Part shown: piece after piece, positions 8,014 through 16,927 of the stretch
How positions within the stretch are numbered: the first letter of the stretch is position 1
Layout: the number at the start of each line of letters is the position of its first letter
Source: Dyadobacter endophyticus
GTDB lineage: Bacteria; Bacteroidota; Bacteroidia; Cytophagales; Spirosomataceae
Assembly: GCF_014641595.1 (NCBI RefSeq)
Contig: NZ_BMIA01000002.1
Coordinates: 1,240,001-1,304,000, forward strand
DNA: 64,000 bases
Reading direction: 5' to 3'
The notes under the pieces: model-generated
Seen by the model: only the letters and a program-made list of their open reading frames with translations
Told to the model about the DNA's origin: nothing
Databases searched by the model: none
Position numbers and translations under genes: made by a program

Positions 8014-9921
8014 CTATTGGTTCGGGTTTCTGACGAGCTTGGGATTGTTGCTGATAATGGCATCGTCGATATACGAATAGTAGTTTCCAAGCTGGAAGCG
8101 GTCGGCACCGGTAACACGGCTTAGTTTAACCTGCTTGTAAATCCATTTGCCATTGTTAGCCGAACCCGGATCGTAGATTTTGTACGGCCACAATCCCCAT
8201 GGCTGCGTATTACGTTTGGTGGCTTTGCCCAGATCTTTCGAAAGCTCCGCCGCGGTGATCGCATTGCCGTCCAGGATCTGATGCGCAATGCGCCATCTTT
8301 TCATGTCGAAGAAAAGGTGTCCTTCAAATGCAAACTCCACGCGGCGCTCATGCACGAGTCGGTCGAAATTAATTTCGGAGGCTTTCAAAGGCGTTACCAA
8401 CCCGGCGCGTGCCCGGACCTGATTCATATAACCTGCTGCTTCTGCCGCCTGGCCCAATTCAAATGCGGCCTCTGCTGCATTCAAAAGCACTTCGGCGTAA
8501 CGATAGCGAACGAGCCACACCTCGCTGTTCACCCCGCGCTGGCCTGAACCTACGACCGGATCAAGGTATTTGCGGAGGTAGAATCCGGTTTGGGCAGTGA
8601 ATTCGAAGCCGTCGATAGGGCCGTCGAAACCAACAACTTGCTCGGGTACTGTTTTGCCTGGAAGTGTTTTCTGGGCACCGCGGTCGTCGCCGCTAATGAT
8701 CGTGCCGTTGGCTAGCTGGTAGCCAGCCCAAATGTCGACTTTACGGCCTTTGAATGTAGTTCCGGGGAGCATTACCGTTCCGGCCATGCGTGCATCACGA
8801 CCTTTGAAAATGTCGGTTTGATCGGTGTAGTAGATCGGTGTGCCGTTTGCATTGGCGGTCGGGATGGGCGCGAAGGTGTTGTCGAGTTTTTCAAATGCCT
8901 CCACGAAGTTCAGCGACGGATTAATGCGGCCTCCTTCTTCCTCCTCTGCACCGTAGCGCGGCTGGTTCCAGCCGGTGAAATAATGCACCTTTCCGCTTTG
9001 CAGTTTGAAATCCTCTACAAAAATGACTTCGGAGTTGTTGGCCTTGTCATAGAAAATGCTGGCAAAGTTTTCGGAGAGATCGGGCTTTTTGGTATACAAT
9101 GCATAAGCACCCGCATTACCGGAAATGATCTCTTTCGCAGCCGCCAACGCTTTGGTATAATAGCCATTTGCAGCGCTGGAAGGAATGCCTACCTCACCGC
9201 CCGGTAATGCGACGCTGGGCGTATTTACGCCATATTTCGCGATAGAACCCGCATAAAGCGCCGCTCTCACCTCCATAGCCAGCGCCGCAGCCTTGGTAGC
9301 ACGCGATTTCTCGCCCACACTCGCCGGCAGTTTGTCCTTGATTTCTTCGGCTTCTTTAATTACAAAATCATAAATCTCCGATTCCTTGGCGCGTGCGTGT
9401 TGCAGGTACGAAGGATCGCCGCTGAAATCGTACACCATCGGTTCGAGGATCAACGGCACGCCGCCCATTCTTTTCACGAGTTCAAAATAGTAGGAGGCCC
9501 TCAAAAAGCGCGCTTCGGCCAGGTAACGTTCGCGGACAGCCGGTGCCAGCTTGTCGGCAGCCGTACATTTTTGGATAAACAGGTTCATTTCGCGGATGTA
9601 GCCATAATCCCACGCGCCCCACGCGCCAAAGCCCCAGCCGTTGTTCTGGAAGTTCCCGTAACGGCCCGCTTCCGACCAGAATGCTTCGTTGAAGTCGCTG
9701 ACGGTCGTCCAGCCTGGAACGTCGTTGATCGTTTTGAAGGTCGAAAGATCGACGTAACGGTTGTACAAATCGCCCAGTACCGAAAGTACCTGGCCTTCGT
9801 CGTTCCATATCTGCTCTTCCGAGAGTTGCCCGGTTGGCGGACGGTTCAGGAAATCGTCGTCGTTACAGCTCCAACCTAGCGTCAATACAGCGATCGATAG
9901 TATTTGAAATATCTTTTTCAT
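8014..9921 (-). CDS. SusD/RagB family outer-membrane nutrient-binding lipoprotein
   Basis: 635 residues from the ATG at 9921. A TTG four codons upstream is possible but less likely, since MKKIFQILSIAVLTLGWSC is a standard lipoprotein signal (C19). The mature protein shows SusD hallmarks: the N-terminal FLNRPPTGQLSEEQIW segment, TPR-like helices with AEARFLRASYYFELVKRMGGVPL, and the C-terminal RYAEVLLNAAEAAFELG and VHERRVEFAFEGHLFFDMKRW signatures. It forms the lid of the SusC transporter and binds the glycan at the cell surface. The gene lies 17 bases after SusC. The sugar is unknown; the oxidoreductive genes downstream argue against simple starch. Confidence 0.95.
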   Translation of the reverse strand: MKKIFQILSIAVLTLGWSCNDDDFLNRPPTGQLSEEQIWNDEGQVLSVLGDLYNRYVDLSTFKTINDVPGWTTVSDFNEAFWSEAGRYGNFQNNGWGFGAWGAWDYGYIREMNLFIQKCTAADKLAPAVRERYLAEARFLRASYYFELVKRMGGVPLILEPMVYDFSGDPSYLQHARAKESEIYDFVIKEAEEIKDKLPASVGEKSRATKAAALAMEVRAALYAGSIAKYGVNTPSVALPGGEVGIPSSAANGYYTKALAAAKEIISGNAGAYALYTKKPDLSENFASIFYDKANNSEVIFVEDFKLQSGKVHYFTGWNQPRYGAEEEEGGRINPSLNFVEAFEKLDNTFAPIPTANANGTPIYYTDQTDIFKGRDARMAGTVMLPGTTFKGRKVDIWAGYQLANGTIISGDDRGAQKTLPGKTVPEQVVGFDGPIDGFEFTAQTGFYLRKYLDPVVGSGQRGVNSEVWLVRYRYAEVLLNAAEAAFELGQAAEAAGYMNQVRARAGLVTPLKASEINFDRLVHERRVEFAFEGHLFFDMKRWRIAHQILDGNAITAAELSKDLGKATKRNTQPWGLWPYKIYDPGSANNGKWIYKQVKLSRVTGADRFQLGNYYSYIDDAIISNNPKLVRNPNQ

Positions 9922-9938
9922 GTTGAGTTCCAATCGGT

Positions 9939-12900
9939 TTAAATAGATAGGTTGATGCCTACGTTCACGAACTTGTTCTGCGGATACTGCAATCCGTTGT
10001 CATTCTCGATTTCGGGGTCAACACCAAACTTTTTCACGTTGTCGATAGAAAACAGGTTATAACCGTTGATATAGAATCTGGCACGTGAGAGTTTTAGTTT
10101 TTCCAGCACCGATTTAGGCAGTGAGTAGCTGAGCTCGATGGTCCGGGCGCGGATATATTTCACATTATGCAACCAGAATGTCGAGTTTCTGTAATTGCTA
10201 TGGCCTCCGTCGTTGTAGCGTAGTGCCGGGTACTTGCCCGAAATCCATTGGCTGTTCACATCGAACGGATCGGCGCGGTGCCACCTGTCGAGGAAAATGC
10301 TGTTCAAAGCACCTTCGTTCTGGTATGGCCAGCGCTGTTCGTAGTTCTGGTTCCATGAGTACATGGCACCTCCCGAGAAATCAGCCACGAAGCCTATGCC
10401 TTTCCAGCTTACGGAGAAGTTTAACCCGAAATTGACGTTCGGCTGGCCGGTAGCATTGTAGCCGATAGGCCGCTGGTCGTATCCGTCGATCACATTATCT
10501 CCGTTCAGGTCTTTGTAAATCAAATCACCCGGCAGCAATGTACGGTTTCCTTGCCCATCGATATTGACAGGGTATTCGGCAATCTGCTGCTGCGACTGGA
10601 ACTGGCCGATCGATTCGAGACCCCAGAAAATACCGGTGTAACGTCCTTCTCCGGAAGCCCGGTAACGGTCCAACGAGTTATTGAAAATAGGTTTGTAGGA
10701 CGATACGAACTTGCTCCGCGCGAATGACACGTTTCCACCCACGGAGTAATTGATGTTTCCTGCTTTGCCATTGTAGGTAAGCGCTCCTTCCCATCCCTGC
10801 TGCGAATCGCTGTTCACGTTTTCATCAGGCAACGCATAACCCAATTCGCTCGGAACGAGGATGTCGTATTTTCGGCCCAGCAACCCGGTGCGCAAGCGGT
10901 AGAAATAGTCGACGCTACCGGTAATTTTTGTTCCGAGGAAAGAGAAATCGGCACCAATGTCCGTGATCTTGCTTTTGAACCAGGAGATATTGTTGATGAT
11001 CTGGCCTTTATCGCGGCTCGTAACCACCGCATTACCACTCAAAATCACATTGCCTTTGTTGTAGTCGTAGCCGGGCAAGTAGGCGTATGGGCTCAGCGGT
11101 CTGTTAGGATCATTGTTGAAAAGAATGTTATCGTCTCCAAGGATACCATACGACCCTCTGAATTTCAGGTCATCCAGAATGCTGCGCTCGCCGATGAACT
11201 TTTTAAAGAACCCTTCTTCCGAAATCCTCCAACCCACGGAAGCCGACGGGAAATAGCCTACTCGACGGTCCGGTGCGAATTTCCAGGAAGCGTCCCTGCG
11301 AGCCGAAAGCTCGACATAATATTTGCCGCCGTAGTCGTAATTTACTCTACCGATATACCCTATACGTGCAAGTTCCGTATCGCTGTCATTGTAGGTATCC
11401 ACAGTCGGGAAGTAGATCAACGGAAGCACGTTAGTCTTGGGAACTGCGTGTACCCACTGGTCCTGCACGCGCTCATCCTGCCATTCCGATACGAATGTGG
11501 CACCTACCGTGTGCTTGCCAAAAGTGTTGTTGTAAGCCAATTGCCCCTGGTAAACATTGCGCATTACCTTGCGGGTACCACGCTCGCGCCATGGGTTGGT
11601 ACTGCCACCGGTTACGGCGTAGGTATCGTCGTTCGGGTTATAGGTATAGGCTTTGTAGGTGTACTCGTGGCCGTTCATGACACGGTCGGCTATGTAGTAG
11701 GAGTACATTCCACGGGCCGTCAGGCCTTTTACACCCGGAATCTGGTATTCGGCCGAGAAGTTGGTTTGCAAAACACGCCAGTATTCGGTCCAGTAGCCGC
11801 CTAATTTCTTGTTGTTATAGGCCCAGTTGGTCTCGTTGTGCTTGATATCGTTCAGATACTCAGGGTTGTCGTTCGCGTAGGGCCGCTCGAACGGGCGGTT
11901 ACGCATGATCGCGAAACGGGGTAGCCAGTAGTCGTCGCCCCCGGGAATGCCGGGCTGGTCGCGTTTCTCGATCCGGCCGTTGATCTGTACCCCGAGTTTC
12001 AGGCGGTCGGTGATTTTCGCATCTACATTGCTTTGGATATTGGTTCGGTCAAATGTAAACTCACGGCCCAGCACCGAGTTCTGGTGTAATCTTGTTGCCG
12101 AAATGTAATAGTTGATCTTGCCGGAACCGCCGGTCATGTTGAGGTTCACCGAGTTGAGCGGGGAATTTTTTTGAATAATGAAGTCTTTCCAGTTAAATGT
12201 CTGATACCCGCGCTCGGTACCAGCACGGTATTTTTCAAGTTCAGCCTGTGTGATCGACGTTTTGCCATACTGGTTCATTTCCGCTTCGGCTTTGCCCAGC
12301 ATCCACTGATAAGAATCATTCACCACATTCGGAAACCGCGACCAGTTTTGCCAGCCCGTGTAGGCATCCAGGCTTACCGTATTTTTGGCACCCATTTTAC
12401 CACGTTTGGTAGTAACCACCACTACCCCATTTGCCGCACGAACCCCATAAATAGCGGCAGAAGCGTCTTTTAGTACGGAAATACTTTCGATATCGTTAGG
12501 AGAAATGTTGTTGAACTGGCCTGCATCCTGCTGGATTCCGTCGATTACGAACAGCGGGTTACCCATGTTGCGGATTTGAATATTGGCACTCGCACCCGGG
12601 CGGCCGTCTGGCATCCTGAAAGTCACACCGGGGATTTTACCGGCCAATCCGGAGCTCACCGTGGAGCCCCCATGCACCCGTTCGAGATCCTTACTGGTCA
12701 CCGTAGCGATCGCTCCCGTCAACGACTCTTTTCTTTGCGTACCATAACCTACCACGACCACCTCTTCCAAAGCCTTGTCATCCACTTTCAGTGTAATATC
12801 CAACGCACTCTGGCCGGATGGTACCACCAGTTCCTGGGACAGAAAGCCTACGAACGAGAATATCAGCGTGTGGTTACCGTCCGGGACTGTGATAGAATAT

Positions 12901-13439
12901 TTACCTTTTTCGTCGGTGAGCGTACCGGTTTGCGTGCCTTTTAATACAACACTCACACCCGGTAACCCGGCACCGGTTTCATCTTTCACTACCCCCGCAA
13001 TAGCCTTATCCACCGTAGCGGAACTGAACTCCACCACTGGAATATCTTCCGAAACCGGCTCCGCAGCTTGCGCAGGATGGTCGGGTTTGATCACGATCAG
13101 GTCGCCGTTGATTCGGTAATGCAGTTCCAGCGGTTTCAGCAAAGCGTCCAAAACGGCCGATAATGAGCCATTTTTAACCTTAACCGAAGCCCGGCGGTCG
13201 GATTGGATCAATTTTGAGCTGAATATAAACCTCGCATTGGTTTGCTTTTCCAGCTGCGCGAAGATCGTTTTGATCTGCTCGTTCCGGATATCAACGGTAA
13301 CCTTCTGGCTCAATGCGGATTGAGCCCTCCCGTCGTTCGCCCACGTGAGGCCCGCGAACAGGCCAGCCAGGATACATTGCATTAATGTGATTCGCATGAG
13401 CTTGATGAGAAAGTCTTCAGGTCGTCGAACTTTTTTCAT
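9939..13439 (-). CDS. SusC/RagA family TonB-linked outer-membrane transporter with STN domain
   Basis: 1166 residues. After the signal region comes a secretin/TonB short N-terminal domain (STN, about 45-120; VTVDIRNEQIKTIFAQLE and the SLSAVLDALLKPLEL repeat). A carboxypeptidase-like beta domain (about 145-230; GVVKDETGAGLPGVSVVLKG) and the plug (about 240-350; EVVVVGYGTQRKESLTGAI, ISVLKDASAAIYGVRAANGV) follow. The rest is a large beta-barrel ending KFVNVGINLSI. It imports an oligosaccharide using TonB energy. The STN domain is the part that touches FecR-type anti-sigma factors, matching the fecR and sigma genes directly upstream. The 215-base leader before it holds no other gene I can see. 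Confidence 0.95.
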   Translation of the reverse strand: MKKVRRPEDFLIKLMRITLMQCILAGLFAGLTWANDGRAQSALSQKVTVDIRNEQIKTIFAQLEKQTNARFIFSSKLIQSDRRASVKVKNGSLSAVLDALLKPLELHYRINGDLIVIKPDHPAQAAEPVSEDIPVVEFSSATVDKAIAGVVKDETGAGLPGVSVVLKGTQTGTLTDEKGKYSITVPDGNHTLIFSFVGFLSQELVVPSGQSALDITLKVDDKALEEVVVVGYGTQRKESLTGAIATVTSKDLERVHGGSTVSSGLAGKIPGVTFRMPDGRPGASANIQIRNMGNPLFVIDGIQQDAGQFNNISPNDIESISVLKDASAAIYGVRAANGVVVVTTKRGKMGAKNTVSLDAYTGWQNWSRFPNVVNDSYQWMLGKAEAEMNQYGKTSITQAELEKYRAGTERGYQTFNWKDFIIQKNSPLNSVNLNMTGGSGKINYYISATRLHQNSVLGREFTFDRTNIQSNVDAKITDRLKLGVQINGRIEKRDQPGIPGGDDYWLPRFAIMRNRPFERPYANDNPEYLNDIKHNETNWAYNNKKLGGYWTEYWRVLQTNFSAEYQIPGVKGLTARGMYSYYIADRVMNGHEYTYKAYTYNPNDDTYAVTGGSTNPWRERGTRKVMRNVYQGQLAYNNTFGKHTVGATFVSEWQDERVQDQWVHAVPKTNVLPLIYFPTVDTYNDSDTELARIGYIGRVNYDYGGKYYVELSARRDASWKFAPDRRVGYFPSASVGWRISEEGFFKKFIGERSILDDLKFRGSYGILGDDNILFNNDPNRPLSPYAYLPGYDYNKGNVILSGNAVVTSRDKGQIINNISWFKSKITDIGADFSFLGTKITGSVDYFYRLRTGLLGRKYDILVPSELGYALPDENVNSDSQQGWEGALTYNGKAGNINYSVGGNVSFARSKFVSSYKPIFNNSLDRYRASGEGRYTGIFWGLESIGQFQSQQQIAEYPVNIDGQGNRTLLPGDLIYKDLNGDNVIDGYDQRPIGYNATGQPNVNFGLNFSVSWKGIGFVADFSGGAMYSWNQNYEQRWPYQNEGALNSIFLDRWHRADPFDVNSQWISGKYPALRYNDGGHSNYRNSTFWLHNVKYIRARTIELSYSLPKSVLEKLKLSRARFYINGYNLFSIDNVKKFGVDPEIENDNGLQYPQNKFVNVGINLSI

Positions 13440-13654
13440 ATTTTTGAATGAATTTGTTGTTTAAGGAGATTATTCAACGAAATCTTCCCCGGCTCATCCA
13501 TTGTCCAAATGGATGTACAGTAATGTCCGTTACTGGTGGGGAACCCGGATCAGTCATGCTGGAACATGGCTGGTCTTTTTTATTTTTGGGCAATAGGGTA
13601 GCGTTACGTCATAGGCGGCGTGCGGGGTAAAATGTTGATATGTCGGGTCTAAAA

Positions 13655-14800
13655 CTACTTACATCCTTTTCCCAGGATCGTTATCTGGTTATCGGCCACT
13701 TCGTACTGCGCGTCGAGCGCATTGCAGATCACTTCGAGCTTTTCCTTCAGAGGCTGCCCGATTAAAGTCGCATTCAGCGGGCAAGTACCCATCTTTTCCC
13801 GGTCGTAAACGATCCGGACATTGTAGGCGCTTTCCAGTATCCGGAACACTTCTGAAACCGGGGTTTCATCAAATACAAAATGTTGTTTTGAGACGTCCTT
13901 GTCCTCAGGCTCCGCCACCGCGGCAGGCAATGGGATAATCTTGCCGCTCTCTTTCGAGAATGCAATCCGCTGATCGTGATTGAGCGTCACCCCCTCCAAT
14001 TCAGGCTTATCCAGCACGGCCTCTTTTTGATTATTATCCAGATTATTAATGGAAAAAACCGAAACCGTACCTGTTCGCACCTCTACTTTGATTTCCTTGC
14101 TTTCGGAAGAAGCGTCGATCGTAAAACTGGTACCAAGCACTTTGGTAGCCAGGCCATAACTATACACCAGAAATGGCTTCTGCTTGTTTTTTACTATTTC
14201 AAAAAACGCTTTTCCCGTGAGTGTAACCTCCCTCCGCTTCCTGTTAACCCCTTCCGAATAGCTGAGCCTGCCGCCCGGTTGCAATACAACCGAACTACCG
14301 TCTTGCAGCAGCACGGTCATCGGCTTGTCTGTATCATTATATTTCTGAATCGTGTTGGGTATCTCGGCTTCGTCCTGCACCGCTACCTCCCGCAGAGGGG
14401 CATCAGCTTTTTTGTAATAGAACCAGTAACTCACCGAGCCGATGCTCAGGATCAGCGCTGCCGATGCTGCAACGCGTGCCCAGCGCCACCCCTGCCCGCG
14501 GCTTGTCTTGAAAATGGTCACCGGTTCCTGCTCCGGCGTTTTGGGGACATCGTCATGCATATGACTTTCGACGATGCTCCACATTCTGTCGCTCTGTTTC
14601 TGGGTAGGCTGGTGCCTGCCTGTGTCCTTCGCCAACAAAATAACGTACTCCCGGGCAGACTCAACGGTTTTGCGTTTCCTGGGATGTTCTTCCAGGAATG
14701 TCCGCCATTTGCGGTCGCTGAGCTCGTCGGGATGCATTACCCAGGCGATAAATTCTTCATTTCTGATCAGCTCGGTCAGAGAATAAGGATCATGCTTCAT
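13655..14800 (-). CDS. FecR-family anti-sigma factor
   Basis: 381 residues from the ATG at 14800; a TTG ten codons upstream is less likely. The cytoplasmic part (about 1-110) binds the sigma factor. One membrane helix lies near residue 120 (VAASAALILSIGSVSYWFYY), followed by the FecR domain (about 165-290; TVLLQDGSSVVLQPGGRLSY, GKAFFEIVKNKQKPFLVYS, VLGTSFTIDA). A C-terminal STN-like domain (DUF4974, about 310-380; FDETPVSEVFRILESAYNV) completes it. It holds the neighbouring ECF sigma factor inactive until the SusC transporter signals substrate. It lies between the sigma gene and susC, as usual for Bacteroidota. Confidence 0.95.
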   Translation of the reverse strand: MKHDPYSLTELIRNEEFIAWVMHPDELSDRKWRTFLEEHPRKRKTVESAREYVILLAKDTGRHQPTQKQSDRMWSIVESHMHDDVPKTPEQEPVTIFKTSRGQGWRWARVAASAALILSIGSVSYWFYYKKADAPLREVAVQDEAEIPNTIQKYNDTDKPMTVLLQDGSSVVLQPGGRLSYSEGVNRKRREVTLTGKAFFEIVKNKQKPFLVYSYGLATKVLGTSFTIDASSESKEIKVEVRTGTVSVFSINNLDNNQKEAVLDKPELEGVTLNHDQRIAFSKESGKIIPLPAAVAEPEDKDVSKQHFVFDETPVSEVFRILESAYNVRIVYDREKMGTCPLNATLIGQPLKEKLEVICNALDAQYEVADNQITILGKGCK

Positions 14801-14892
14801 GTTTCGCGGGATGCAGTTATCGTCGTTCAATAGTACAGAGCGACGAAACGCGGATTTGACCTCTCCAAAATGAAATTTTTTGAAGAAAAATT

Positions 14893-15510
14893 TTAAAAAA
14901 ATAGTAACATCCAGAAAATCAGGGAAGAAATCAACAGAATTTCCCGACTCTGGCGAAGGGAAGTAAGTGCTTTGTAAATAAAATTCCGGACAGATTTTTC
15001 ATTGACGCTCATGATCTCCGCTATTTCTTCGATGCTAAAATCATCGAAATAACGCAGCGTAAGTGCTTCAACCTGCCGTTCGGGTAATTGTGCGAGCAAT
15101 TCCTGAATGCGTTGGGCGCGCGCAGAGGAGGATTCCATTTCGATCAGGATCGCTTCCGAATGGGTATGATTTGCAGGCATGTCTTCATCGTCCAGCTCGC
15201 TGATTTCTTCCATGGAAGGAAACTTATCGAGCGCGACATGAATTCGCCTTCGCAATGCGCGGTAGAGATAAAATTTAACTGACGTAACGTTTTCGGTAAG
15301 GTTATGCCGCAACCGCCAGATATCGATGAACACATCCTGAACCGCATCCTCTACCAATGAAGAATTGGTCGAAAGCTTGCTGCCGTAATTGTAGAGTGTG
15401 CGGTGGTATTTCTCGAAAATCGCAGTAAAGGCTTGCTCATCGCCCAGGCGAATCCTTTGCCATAGATCATGATCTTTGTTTTCCCCCGTTGAGGTAGCAA
15501 TCCTAATCAC
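14893..15510 (-). CDS. RNA polymerase ECF sigma-70 factor
   Basis: 205 residues. Region 2 (about 30-95) has AFTAIFEKYHRTLYNYGSKL and VEDAVQDVFIDIW; region 4 (about 135-190) has LPERQVEALTLRYFDDFSIEEIAEIM with the recognition helix NEKSVRNFIYKAL. The C-terminus ends in a hydrophobic tail (LLISSLIFWMLLFF), which is common in Bacteroidota FecI-type sigmas. No in-frame ATG precedes region 2. The frame is open back to a TAG without another good start, so a GTG start is assigned. With FecR and the STN-type SusC it should form a substrate-sensing switch for this locus. Confidence 0.93.
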   Translation of the reverse strand: MIRIATSTGENKDHDLWQRIRLGDEQAFTAIFEKYHRTLYNYGSKLSTNSSLVEDAVQDVFIDIWRLRHNLTENVTSVKFYLYRALRRRIHVALDKFPSMEEISELDDEDMPANHTHSEAILIEMESSSARAQRIQELLAQLPERQVEALTLRYFDDFSIEEIAEIMSVNEKSVRNFIYKALTSLRQSREILLISSLIFWMLLFF

Positions 15511-15546
15511 TGCTTCTGTCTGTTTTCGTAAGAAAGCATAAAGCTA

Positions 15547-15575
15547 AAAATTTATCCTTAAAATACTATTAGCAA
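15547..15575 (-). promoter_or_regulatory. Candidate promoter of the sigma/fecR genes
   Basis: On the minus strand TTG (15575-15573) and TAAATTTT (15554-15547) are spaced by 18 bases, one mismatch from the Bacteroidota -7 consensus TAnnTTTG. They lie about 37 bases before the GTG start. It is a motif match only. Confidence 0.35.
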
Positions 15576-15613
15576 TCGACTATCGTACTTCGGCTGTCGG
15601 CTATTTATGCAAA

Positions 15614-15635
15614 AAGCTGCCTTCTCGGGCAGCTT
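15614..15635. other. Unassigned hairpin in the serC-sigma factor gap
   Basis: AAGCTGCC (15614-15621) and GGCAGCTT (15628-15635) form an 8-bp perfect stem with a 6-base loop. It lies in the 255-base gap between the sigma gene and serC, about 65 bases beyond the serC terminator. No gene of its own is visible. It could be a second terminator behind serC or an RNA structure. Confidence 0.35.
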
Positions 15636-15700
15636 CCTTATTAATCAGATTCCGGCCATGTGCCTTGCACAAAGCCCTCGACGCTTCATTTCGAAAAAGA

Positions 15701-15739
15701 AAAGGGTGCCCAAACGTACAAATGTTCGGGCACCCCTTT
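15701..15739 (-). terminator. Terminator of the serine biosynthesis genes
   Basis: AAAGGGTGCCC and GGGCACCCCTTT form a GC-rich stem with one bulged base, starting 26 bases beyond the serC stop codon on the minus strand. The 3' flank on that strand is CTTTTCTTTTTCG, a good U-rich tail. It fits an intrinsic terminator. Confidence 0.75.
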
Positions 15740-15765
15740 GGTAACACTATTCTACAAGCTATTTT

Positions 15766-16839
15766 TCAGAGCTTTCCTAGCTCGTGGATCAGCTTTTCGG
15801 TTTCTTCCAAAGACGTTGCCGGGAAGTTGGCGATACGGAGCTGAGTAGCTTTGCCAGCACCGTAACCGCTTCCTATGACCATGCCTGTTTCTTTAATACG
15901 CTTGATAATGTCGGCAGAAGGAGCTTCTGTGTCCGTTACGATCACAGTCTGCGAACGGAAAGCTTTCTCTTTCACGAATGCTGAAAACCCTGCCGTCTTC
16001 TCAATAAATTTGTAAAGCAAACCTGCCTTGTGTTCAGTCTCTTTGCGGATATTCTGGACACCGATGCGGTTGAAGTCCTCCGCGATCTTACCGAGCAGGT
16101 ATATGCCCATCACGTTCGGGGTTGCAGGGGTTTCGTTGTTCTGCGCATTCTTCCAAAGTGTAACCAAATCGTTGTGGGCGCCGATAGAATAGGTGTTGCG
16201 AATGCTTTCCGCTTTTTCCAGACAGCGCTCGCTTACGATCCACACACCTAACCCGGCCGGCAAACCGAATGCTTTTTGCACCGAGAAAAATGCGGTGTCT
16301 ACAATGCTGTAATCCAATTCCGGGTACGGAGCCGATGATACCATGTCCACCGCAATAAACTTCGACGGGTGCTTCTGTTTTAGTTTATGGATCTCTGCAA
16401 CGGGCATCTGCACACCCGAACTGGTTTCGTTATGCGTGGTTGCGATCAATTCGGCGTACTCCGGTACCTCCACATCAATCGCCAGAAATCCCTCGCCCAT
16501 TGGTTTTTCAAACTTGTGGGCATATTTGTTCAACGCATTCGAATAGTCGTAAAACTTCTTGGAAAACGAGCCGTTCACGAGGTGGAAGCTTTCCAACTCC
16601 ACGGTGCTGAACAGAATGCGTTCCCATGCTTCCGAAGCAGAACCCAAAAACAGGATCGCGTGCGTATCAGGCACATTCAGGAGCGTACGAAGCTGGTCGA
16701 CGGTGAATTTGTGCAAATCGCGGTACTGCTGGCTCCGGTGCGAAATCGAGCCAAGCTGCTTTTCGACGAATGTTTTCAAATGCTGCTCGAACGTCGGGTA
16801 TAGAGCCGCTGGCCCGGGAGTGAAAAATGTTAATGACAT
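15766..16839 (-). CDS. serC: Phosphoserine aminotransferase
   Basis: A 357-residue class V PLP aminotransferase. It starts MSLTFFTPGPAALYP. The substrate loop region is LGSISHRSQQYRDLHKFT, and the PLP lysine is in FFSVQKAFGLPAGLGVW. The C-terminal small domain contains GMVIGSGYGAGKATQLRIANFP. It converts 3-phosphohydroxypyruvate and glutamate to phosphoserine and 2-oxoglutarate. It follows the fused serB-serA-type gene by 88 bases with a strong terminator between them, so it may have its own promoter. An alanine-glyoxylate-type aminotransferase is an alternative by fold, but the neighbour makes SerC by far the best call. Confidence 0.9.
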   Translation of the reverse strand: MSLTFFTPGPAALYPTFEQHLKTFVEKQLGSISHRSQQYRDLHKFTVDQLRTLLNVPDTHAILFLGSASEAWERILFSTVELESFHLVNGSFSKKFYDYSNALNKYAHKFEKPMGEGFLAIDVEVPEYAELIATTHNETSSGVQMPVAEIHKLKQKHPSKFIAVDMVSSAPYPELDYSIVDTAFFSVQKAFGLPAGLGVWIVSERCLEKAESIRNTYSIGAHNDLVTLWKNAQNNETPATPNVMGIYLLGKIAEDFNRIGVQNIRKETEHKAGLLYKFIEKTAGFSAFVKEKAFRSQTVIVTDTEAPSADIIKRIKETGMVIGSGYGAGKATQLRIANFPATSLEETEKLIHELGKL

Positions 16840-16885
16840 TGGTGAGTTATAGACTTGGTGAATAGGCGAAGAACAGTCCTGAAAC

Positions 16886-16920
16886 TTAAATGGTCAGCCT
16901 CAAACCGGCTGACCATTTAA
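16886..16920 (-). terminator. Strong hairpin terminator after the serB-serA fusion gene
   Basis: A 14-bp perfect inverted repeat, TTAAATGGTCAGCC (16886-16899) and GGCTGACCATTTAA (16907-16920), has a 7-base loop. It starts 7 bases beyond the stop codon on the minus strand. The A/T-rich outer stem gives a U-containing tail. Confidence 0.75.
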
Positions 16921-16927
16921 ATCAATT

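Noticed and set aside
13976..14833. 285-codon open frame antisense to fecR
   Set aside because: FecR on the other strand has clear domains and a membrane helix; the antisense frame has none.
15660..15848. 62-codon frame across the serC terminator
   Set aside because: It covers the terminator hairpin and the antisense end of serC and has no protein-like features.
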